Assembly: GCA_017438085.1 (NCBI GenBank)
Contig: JAFRWH010000001.1
Location: 1 to 10,071 of the forward strand
DNA from: Bacillota bacterium
Lineage (GTDB): Bacteria > Bacillota_A > Clostridia > Peptostreptococcales > Anaerovoracaceae
Reading direction: 5' to 3'
DNA length: 10,071 nucleotides
Every line of letters begins with the position of its first letter. Positions within the stretch are counted from its first letter, which is position 1. A model generated the notes under the pieces. The model ran no database searches. It saw only the letters and a list, made by a program, of their open reading frames with translations, and was not told where the DNA came from. The translations under genes and the position numbers were made by a program. Below are positions 5,918 through 10,071 of the stretch, piece by piece.

Positions 5918-7060
5918 ATGAATTACAGAAGACTTGGAAAGACCGGCCTTATGGTCAGCGAGGTTGGCTTCGGTGCAGAATGGCTGGAGCGCATGGATCT
6001 TGAGAGCTGCAGGGCCATCATAAAGGAATGCGAGGCACAGGGCATCAACATACTTGACTGCTGGATGTCCGAGCCCAATGTGCGTTCGAATATAGGCGAG
6101 TGCATAAAGGAGGACCGCTCCCGCTGGTATATACAAGGCCATATCGGCTCCACTTGGCAGGACGGCCAGTATGTGCGCACCAGAGAAATGGATAAGGTAG
6201 TTCCGGCCTTTGAGGATCTTCTTGCAAGGCTCGGCACAGACTATATTGATCTTGGCATGATACATTTCGTGGATGAGGAGGCCGAGTGGGACAGCATAGT
6301 GTCCGGTCCGTTCATCGAATACGTGCATCAGCTTAAGGCCGAGGGGAAGATAAAGCACGTGGGACTCAGCACCCACAATCCCAGGGTCGGTATAAAGGCG
6401 GCTCTCTCCGGGGAGATCGAGATGATGCTCTTCTCCGTAAACCCTGCCTTTGATCTCAGGCCGGCTACAGAAAACATCAACGATTATTTTGAGGGTCAGT
6501 ACGAAGAAAGCTGGGCCGGGATCGATCCCGACAGGGCAGAGCTGTACAAGACCTGCGAGCAGAATGATATAGGCATCACCGTAATGAAGGGCTTTGCCGG
6601 AGGCAGGCTGTTCAAGGCGGAGGATTCTCCCTTTGGCGTGGCGCTTACTCCTATACAGTGCCTCCACTACGCGCTCACAAGGCCCGGGGTCTGCGCCGTG
6701 ATGGCGGGCTTCTCCGCTCCCGAGCAGGTTGCTGAGGCTGCCCGCTACAGCGATGCCTCTGACGAAGAAAGGGACTATGCAAGCGTTCTTGCCAGTGCGC
6801 CAAAGCATGCCTTCAGCGGCAAGTGCATGTACTGCAATCACTGCAAGCCTTGTCCAATGGATATCGATATCGCCATGGTCAACAAGTATTACGACCTTGC
6901 GACCATGCAGCCTGAGGTGCCCGAAAGCATTCGTGAGCACTATCATGCATTGAGCGTAAACGCAAACGACTGCATAGGCTGCGGCAGCTGCGAGACCCGC
7001 TGCCCCTTCGGAGTGCATATCGTCGAGAGAATGGCAAAAGCAAGAGAATTGTTCGGATAG
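5918..7060 (+). CDS. Aldo/keto reductase with C-terminal 2x[4Fe-4S] ferredoxin-like domain
   Basis: A 380-residue protein. An in-frame GTG exists at 5882, but the ATG at 5918 follows AGGAG (5904-5908) closely and begins MNYRRLGKTGLMVSEVGFG, the standard AKR opening, so 5918 is used. The TIM barrel spans about residues 1-290, with LGTDYIDLGMIHFVDE (105-120) and KIKHVGLSTHNP (145-155). The C-terminal part has two cysteine sets: Cys303, 306, 309, 312 (CMYCNHCKPCP) and Cys352, 355, 358, 362 (CIGCGSCETRCP), each able to bind one [4Fe-4S] cluster. His116 of the AKR tetrad and Asp47 are kept. However, the segment DCWMSEPNVRSNIG lacks the usual tyrosine, and YIQGHIGS has no lysine. It is probably co-transcribed with galT. 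A role in sugar oxidation-reduction is possible, but the substrate is unknown. Confidence 0.88.
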   Translation: MNYRRLGKTGLMVSEVGFGAEWLERMDLESCRAIIKECEAQGINILDCWMSEPNVRSNIGECIKEDRSRWYIQGHIGSTWQDGQYVRTREMDKVVPAFEDLLARLGTDYIDLGMIHFVDEEAEWDSIVSGPFIEYVHQLKAEGKIKHVGLSTHNPRVGIKAALSGEIEMMLFSVNPAFDLRPATENINDYFEGQYEESWAGIDPDRAELYKTCEQNDIGITVMKGFAGGRLFKAEDSPFGVALTPIQCLHYALTRPGVCAVMAGFSAPEQVAEAARYSDASDEERDYASVLASAPKHAFSGKCMYCNHCKPCPMDIDIAMVNKYYDLATMQPEVPESIREHYHALSVNANDCIGCGSCETRCPFGVHIVERMAKARELFG

Positions 7061-7067
7061 CAAACAG

Positions 7068-7102
7068 AAAAGCCTGCAAGCGTTGATCTTGCAGGCTTTT
7101 TT
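7068..7102 (+). terminator. Intrinsic terminator of the galT-AKR transcript
   Basis: AAAAGCCTGCAAG (7068-7080) pairs perfectly with CTTGCAGGCTTTT (7088-7100) around a seven-base loop, and six T residues end the element. It begins seven bases after the AKR stop codon. The A-run on the left could let it act weakly on the minus strand as well, ending transcripts that pass the tRNA region. Confidence 0.92.
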
Positions 7103-7124
7103 AATGGTGGTCTATACAGGGCTC
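7102..7124 (-). pseudogene. Truncated duplicate of the tRNA-Val 3' end
   Basis: These 23 bases repeat positions 7295-7317, the 3' end of the tRNA-Val gene with its CCA and the next three bases, with one mismatch (7114 against 7307). On the minus strand it reads GAGCCCTGTATAGACCACCA, so acceptor 3' strand, discriminator and CCA are present, but no matching 5' acceptor, D-arm or anticodon arm lies upstream. It cannot be a tRNA. It looks like a remnant of recombination or integration at the tRNA 3' end, or like the end of a repeat unit that carries a tRNA tail. Directly before it on the minus strand is the hairpin 7127-7146, whose loop resembles a degenerate T-loop. Confidence 0.7.
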
Positions 7125-7263
7125 ACGCCGGGGCTCCAACCCCGGCTGAATTTTCTCGCGCTCCCCACTCGGTCGCGCTCGACCGCTCGCTGTTCGAACG
7201 TCAACCGGACGTTCTCACCACGCTCACGCCTTCGCAGGTCCGAGCTCTGATCGATCTTACGCA
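7125..7263. repeat. GC-rich hairpin-rich spacer between the two tRNA 3' ends
   Basis: This stretch lies between the truncated and the intact tRNA 3' ends and is more GC-rich than its flanks. It contains at least three perfect stems: GCCGGGG/CCCCGGC (7127-7133 with 7140-7146), CGGTCG/CGACCG (7170-7175 with 7180-7185) and GAACGTC/GACGTTC (7196-7202 with 7208-7214). A GATCGATC palindrome lies near its right end. Open frames cross it, but they have no ribosome binding site and run into the tRNA, so I do not call a gene. It may be a dispersed repeat, the scar of an integrated element, or a structured RNA transcribed with the tRNA. Confidence 0.45.
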
Positions 7264-7297
7264 TTACAAAAGGACCCCTGACGGAGTCCTTTTGTAA
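7264..7297. terminator. Perfect-stem hairpin directly after the tRNA CCA end
   Basis: TTACAAAAGGAC (7264-7275) and GTCCTTTTGTAA (7286-7297) form a 12-base-pair stem, extended by two further G-C pairs past one mismatch. On the minus strand it starts at the base after the tRNA CCA. The T-rich right arm suits it as the tRNA terminator, although the T-run lies inside the stem and is interrupted by a G. Confidence 0.7.
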
Positions 7298-7373
7298 TGG
7301 TGGTCTGTACAGGGCTCGAACCTGTGACACCCTGGTTGTGACCCAGGTGCTCTCCCAGCTGAGCTAACAGACC
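7298..7373 (-). tRNA. tRNA-Val (anticodon CAC), CCA encoded
   Basis: On the minus strand the 76 bases fold into a complete tRNA. The acceptor GGTCTGT (7367-7373) pairs fully with ACAGACC (7302-7308). The D-arm is GCTC/GAGC around AGCTGGGA. The anticodon stem is CCTGG/CCAGG with loop GTCACAA (7336-7342), and the T-arm is ACAGG/CCTGT around TTCGAGC. With U33 fixed, positions 34-36 read CAC (7338-7340), which decodes the valine codon GUG. The discriminator is A and the CCA is encoded at 7298-7300. A G at position 32 is slightly unusual. It has its own promoter and is not in a tRNA cluster within the window. Its 3' end is duplicated at 7102-7124. Confidence 0.95.
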
Positions 7374-7392
7374 GTATTCAGTTGACCAAAAT

Positions 7393-7420
7393 ATTATATC
7401 ACTTCGGCTGTGAAGGTCAA
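7393..7420 (-). promoter_or_regulatory. Promoter of tRNA-Val
   Basis: On the minus strand TTGACC (complement of 7415-7420) is followed after 16 bases by a perfect TATAAT (complement of 7393-7398). The start site would be near 7386, about 13 bases before the mature tRNA 5' end. A second TTGACC on the plus strand at 7382-7387 makes an inverted repeat that brackets the -10 box. Confidence 0.8.
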
Positions 7421-7433
7421 TAGCTTTGTCCGG

Positions 7434-7581
7434 AAAATGCTTTGGGGCAGGATATGAAAGTGGTTTGAAACAATTATAAAAATGCATTTGGCTAAGGCCT
7501 GAAAAATGCGTTGACGGCTGTTTTTCAAGGCTTTATAATTTATATGTTAATGAATTTGTTCGCAACCGTCCCGGAAAATGC
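7434..7581 (+). repeat. Four short direct repeats (AAAATGC) upstream of the DUF937 gene
   Basis: AAAATGC occurs four times on the plus strand at 7434-7440, 7479-7485, 7503-7509 and 7575-7581. The first three extend to AAAATGCNTT, and the third runs into the -35 box of the DUF937 promoter. The first and fourth share CCGGAAAATGC. The remaining spacer between the tRNA promoter and this promoter holds no gene that I can support. Confidence 0.4.
7511..7539 (+). promoter_or_regulatory. Consensus sigma-A promoter of the DUF937 gene
   Basis: TTGACG (7511-7516) and a perfect TATAAT (7534-7539) are separated by 17 bases, the best promoter match on the plus strand of this window. The start site should be near 7546, giving a leader of about 68 bases. 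Confidence 0.85.
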
Positions 7582-7587
7582 CCGGGA
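7569..7587 (+). promoter_or_regulatory. Hairpin in the DUF937 gene leader
   Basis: TCCCGG (7569-7574) and CCGGGA (7582-7587) form a six-base-pair GC-rich stem around a seven-base loop in the predicted 5' untranslated region. It ends ten bases before the ribosome binding site AGGAGGA (7598-7604). It may stabilise the transcript or influence translation; no known riboswitch is recognised. Confidence 0.4.
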
Positions 7588-7613
7588 TCAGATAATCAGG
7601 AGGATAAATAATT

Positions 7614-8312
7614 ATGGATATCACTTCTCTTCTTGGCGCAATGCTTTCCAATAACGCTGTAAGCGGAATGGGCCAGGCGACCAACACTTCCAATCAGGAT
7701 GTCACCAATGTTCTCTCCGCTGCACTACCCTCACTGCTTGGCGGAGCTCTTCAGCAGTCCCAGAACCAGCAGACTGCGCAGGGTTTTACTCAGGCTCTGA
7801 CCGATCACGCTCAGGTCGACACCAGCGATATCGGCTCCTTCATGCAGAATGTAGACCTTGATGACGGTGCCAAGATCATTCAGCACCTTCTCGGCGGTCA
7901 GACTCAGCAGGTGGAGGCTCAGGTCGCTCAGCAGGCAAATGTTTCTCCGGCTAAGACCAATGCCATCCTCAGCGCTGCAGCACCTCTTATCATGAGCATG
8001 CTGGGTCAGGCTCTTCTGAGCAATGTTACCGGACAGAAGAAGGCTAAGAACAAGAAGCAGGTCCAGTCCGTTCAGAGCACTGCAAATGCAGGCGATGTTT
8101 CCGGACTTCTTGGAGCGCTTCTCGGCGGCAGCAGCAAGCCTGCAGGCCCCAGCGTCAATCTCGCTGACGGCATCGACATCGGCGACGTTATCGGCCTCAT
8201 GAACATGGCAAATGGCACACAGACCACAGGCAAGAAGAAAAAGCAGAGCGCAAACAGCACACTGGACACCATCAGCACCGTAGCTAACATCCTCGGAAAG
8301 CTGGTAAAGTAG
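7614..8312 (+). CDS. DUF937 domain protein (PF06078-like)
   Basis: A 232-residue protein with the strongest ribosome binding site here, AGGAGGA at 7598-7604. It opens MDITSLLGAMLSN and has the helical repeats typical of DUF937: DVTNVLSAALPSLLGGALQQ (29-48), a middle segment ending KIIQHLLGG, and NAILSAAAPLIMSMLGQALL (115-134). Between them lie glutamine-rich stretches (QQSQNQQTAQ, QTQQVEAQVAQQ). After about residue 140 come lysine-rich linkers (KKAKNKKQ, KKKKQS) around a DVSGLLGALLGG repeat of the N-terminal motif. It has no signal peptide or clear membrane segment, and it contains no cysteine or tryptophan. The function of DUF937 proteins (YidB-like in E. coli) is not established. A consensus promoter and terminator make it a single, probably well expressed gene. 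Confidence 0.85.
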   Translation: MDITSLLGAMLSNNAVSGMGQATNTSNQDVTNVLSAALPSLLGGALQQSQNQQTAQGFTQALTDHAQVDTSDIGSFMQNVDLDDGAKIIQHLLGGQTQQVEAQVAQQANVSPAKTNAILSAAAPLIMSMLGQALLSNVTGQKKAKNKKQVQSVQSTANAGDVSGLLGALLGGSSKPAGPSVNLADGIDIGDVIGLMNMANGTQTTGKKKKQSANSTLDTISTVANILGKLVK

Positions 8313-8340
8313 TTCTAAAGAACGACTATTTGCGATCAGA

Positions 8341-8370
8341 AACGCAGAGCCCACTGGACTCTGCGTTTTT
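8341..8370 (+). terminator. Intrinsic terminator of the DUF937 gene
   Basis: AACGCAGAG (8341-8349) pairs with CTCTGCGTT (8359-8367) around a nine-base loop, followed by a T-rich tail. It starts 28 bases after the stop codon. On the minus strand only a short T-run follows, so it would stop the convergent M32 transcript only weakly. Confidence 0.88.
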
Positions 8371-8425
8371 CTTGTGTTTATATGGAAGTCTGCCCGCGGC
8401 CGGCCTCCTGATGAGGACTTCAGAT

Positions 8426-9925
8426 CTACAGCCCGTAAATGTCCCTACACTTCTCCTCCAGATAGCAGATATAGGGCTCCGGATCGAATTTTCCGCCGAG
8501 TACTCTCTGCAGAAGCTGGCCGGGCTTGTAGAGACAACCATGCTTCCAGATGTGCTCCTTATTCCATGCGTTCAGAGGCTCCAGATTGCCCTCCAGAACG
8601 CATTTCTCCACATCGATGGACTCTTTTGCCTTCGCGAGGAACTGGACGCCATAGGCGCTGCCAAGGGCGTATGAGGGGAAATACCCTATCATGCCGCCGG
8701 CCCAGTGAACATCCTGAAGCAGCCCCTGCGCATCATTGGGAACATCAACTCCGAGGTACTCTTTGTAGAGCCTGTTCCACTCCGCGGGCAGATCCTTTAC
8801 TTCCAGTTCGCCTGCCATTACTCTCTTTTCCAGCTCGTAGCGGACCATGATGTGCAGACAGTAGGTGGTCTCGTCAGCTTCGGTGCGGATCAGGCTGGGC
8901 TGAGCCTTGTTGACTGCTCTGTAGAAGTCCTCGGCAGTGTGGCCTGCCAGCTGGGGGAAGAGTTCGCAGAGCTTAGGCCAGACGTGGGTGCAGTAGGCGC
9001 GGCTGCGGCCTATGATATTTTCGTAGAAGCGGCTCTGGCTCTCGTGGATTCCCATGGAGACACCGCCATCCAGCGCCGTGTAGGCCAGGTCGTCTGCGCA
9101 GCCTGAATCGTACAGAGCGTGGCCGCCTTCGTGGATGACGCTGTACATGGAACTCACAAAGTTGAATTCGCTGTAGTGTGTCGTGATGCGCACGTCGTGG
9201 TGAGAACCCAGGCTTGTGGTGAAGGGATGCTCGGTAGTCGAAAGCCCCACATGGCCTTCATCAAGGCCCTGAAGCTTCATAAGATAGTGGGAAAGCTGAT
9301 CCTGCCTGTCGATGGGGAAGCAGCCGGTAAGCCAGCTGTCGTCCACCTGAGGCTTCTCCGAGATGGCCTTGAGCAGGGGCACCAGGCGGCTCCTGACCTT
9401 GCCGAAGAACTCGTCGCAGTAAGCTCTGTCAACGCCGTCTTCGTATTCGCCAAGCCAGTAATCGTAAGGATCTTTTTCGGGGGCGATGTAGCCCGCGAAG
9501 CGCTTATGAGTATCGAAGATCTGCTCAAGATAGGGACGGAAAAGCTCAAAATCGCTGTTTTCTTTGGCTCTGTGCCACACATCCTCCGCATCATTCAGCA
9601 GTTTCTGGTAAGCGACATACTCGTCCATGGGTATTTTAGCCATGTTTTTCTGGTCCTTGATCAGCACTTCCACCATGCGGGCTTGTTTTTCATCCAGCTG
9701 AGCCTTGTTTTCATCAAGATAGTTCAGCAGCTCTTCGGTCTCTTTGCAGGTGGACAGCTTGTAGGCCTCCTCGCTGAGGATGGACAGGCTGTGGCCGCGA
9801 TTTGCGGCGGTGTTTTTAGGCGCTGTTGTGACACCGTCGTAGTAGATGACGCCCATGGCGTGGTTATAGGCGGACATTTTCGCCTGAAGCTGCATAAGTT
9901 GTTCTATGGCGTTTTCGATAGTCAT
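8426..9925 (-). CDS. M32-family metallocarboxypeptidase (carboxypeptidase Taq type)
   Basis: From the ATG at 9925 the product is 499 residues, the usual length for M32 enzymes, which remove C-terminal residues from peptides with broad specificity in the cytoplasm. This start has AAAGGA (complement of 9934-9939) eight bases upstream. Family motifs are complete: DPYDYWLGEYEDG (152-164), TTSLGSHHDVRITT (236-249), the zinc site HEGGH (265-269), HESQSR (294-299) with Glu295 as third ligand, and LIRTEADETTYCLHIMVRYELE (345-366), given here only by its ends. The spacing from His269 to Glu295 equals that in Pyrococcus carboxypeptidase. The same frame stays open upstream to the window edge through NUDIX-like sequence, so the real product could be a fusion. 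The gene converges with the DUF937 gene. Confidence 0.93.
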   Translation of the reverse strand: MTIENAIEQLMQLQAKMSAYNHAMGVIYYDGVTTAPKNTAANRGHSLSILSEEAYKLSTCKETEELLNYLDENKAQLDEKQARMVEVLIKDQKNMAKIPMDEYVAYQKLLNDAEDVWHRAKENSDFELFRPYLEQIFDTHKRFAGYIAPEKDPYDYWLGEYEDGVDRAYCDEFFGKVRSRLVPLLKAISEKPQVDDSWLTGCFPIDRQDQLSHYLMKLQGLDEGHVGLSTTEHPFTTSLGSHHDVRITTHYSEFNFVSSMYSVIHEGGHALYDSGCADDLAYTALDGGVSMGIHESQSRFYENIIGRSRAYCTHVWPKLCELFPQLAGHTAEDFYRAVNKAQPSLIRTEADETTYCLHIMVRYELEKRVMAGELEVKDLPAEWNRLYKEYLGVDVPNDAQGLLQDVHWAGGMIGYFPSYALGSAYGVQFLAKAKESIDVEKCVLEGNLEPLNAWNKEHIWKHGCLYKPGQLLQRVLGGKFDPEPYICYLEEKCRDIYGL

Positions 9926-10071
9926 TTTACCGATCCTTTCTGTGACTTTTACAAGTTTGTCGCCGTGGTATTCAAGCCGCAGGTTTATTTCTGTGCGGCC
10001 TGCTAGCAGCGGTTTAAGAAAATAGGGGTCGCCTTCCCACATCCGAAGCGAAGGTATCTTTTCGGCCTCTA
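9926..10071 (-). CDS. C-terminal end of a NUDIX (8-oxo-dGTP diphosphatase-like) domain, in frame with M32 (partial)
   Basis: Upstream of the M32 start, the same frame reads EAEKIPSLRMWEGDPYFL and then PLLAGRTEINLRLEYHGDKL. This resembles the tail of Firmicutes MutT-like NUDIX hydrolases, where WEGD-x2-FL-x2-L, a phenylalanine- or leucine-rich strand and a final YEGD-L strand close the fold. The NUDIX box itself would lie beyond the window edge, so the call rests on this tail. No stop codon separates it from the M32 sequence. Either the cell makes a NUDIX-M32 fusion, or translation restarts at the internal ATG with its own ribosome binding site. One frame over, the sequence ATGA at the junction would be a stop-start overlap, so a small frame change could have joined two formerly separate genes. 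Confidence 0.5.

Noticed and set aside
4986..5918. Long minus-strand open frame opposite galT
   Set aside because: It lies entirely opposite a confidently identified gene, has no domain-like sequence and is a shadow of galT codon use.
5915..7063. Long minus-strand open frame opposite the aldo/keto reductase
   Set aside because: Its translation has no recognisable motif, while the plus strand encodes clear AKR and Fe-S motifs with a ribosome binding site.
7298..7373. tRNA-His reading, from the apparent GTG in the plus-strand text
   Set aside because: The tRNA folds only on the minus strand, where the loop is GTCACAA and the anticodon with U33 fixed is CAC, valine.
7112..7487. Two minus-strand open frames over the tRNA and its flanks
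   Set aside because: They run through the tRNA gene or its duplicated end and hairpins and lack ribosome binding sites; the RNA features explain the sequence better.
9119..10006. Long plus-strand open frame opposite the M32 gene
   Set aside because: It mirrors the carboxypeptidase codons and its hydrophobic composition is an artefact of that; it has no supported start.
1..10071. CRISPR array, insertion sequence, phage or defence cluster
   Set aside because: No repeat-spacer pattern, transposase, integrase, phage or restriction gene was found on either strand.

Overview
The window looks like chromosomal DNA from an anaerobic Firmicute, most likely a member of the Clostridia. The reasons are the Firmicutes-type (class II) galactose-1-phosphate uridylyltransferase, an aldo/keto reductase carrying two ferredoxin-type [4Fe-4S] motifs, strong purine-rich ribosome binding sites, near-consensus sigma-A promoters and many short intrinsic terminators. 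No species can be named from the sequence alone. Most of the window is ordinary housekeeping and accessory metabolism. I see no phage, insertion sequence, CRISPR array or defence cluster.

Layout. Positions 1-1199 hold a plus-strand run: the 3' end of an unrecognised gene, a DUF1801 protein with an N-terminal zinc-knuckle-like segment, and a GNAT-fold acetyltransferase. A 213-base spacer with a possible gene remnant follows. An orphan zinc metallopeptidase (1413-2270, minus) is divergent from an FAD-dependent oxidoreductase (2476-3723, plus), each with its own promoter in the shared spacer. The oxidoreductase converges on an O6-alkylguanine-DNA alkyltransferase (3789-4289, minus) across a bidirectional terminator. 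The alkyltransferase is divergent from galT (4353-5855), whose short promoter region carries a perfect inverted repeat. galT is followed by an Fe-S aldo/keto reductase (5918-7060), probably in one transcript that ends at a strong terminator at 7068-7102.

From 7102 to 7420 there is a minus-strand tRNA-Val(CAC) gene with its own promoter and a hairpin directly after its CCA end. Beyond that lies a GC-rich, hairpin-rich segment that ends in a second, truncated copy of the tRNA 3' end. This is the most structurally unusual stretch. A DUF937 protein gene (7614-8312, plus) follows, with a consensus promoter and a cluster of short direct repeats upstream, and it ends in a terminator. The right end (8426-10071, minus) is an M32 carboxypeptidase. 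Its reading frame continues without a stop into what looks like the C-terminal end of a NUDIX (MutT-like) hydrolase cut by the window edge.

Functionally the window combines galactose-1-phosphate handling (galT), repair of alkylated DNA (ogt), possible nucleotide-pool sanitation (NUDIX), peptide trimming (M32 and the second metallopeptidase) and redox enzymes of unknown substrate. Except for the probable galT/aldo-keto reductase pair and the NUDIX/M32 junction, the genes appear to be independent transcription units. I did not find a convincing new multi-gene system. The points most worth checking are the NUDIX-M32 frame fusion, the duplicated tRNA end, the repeat cluster before the DUF937 gene and the altered catalytic residues of the aldo/keto reductase.
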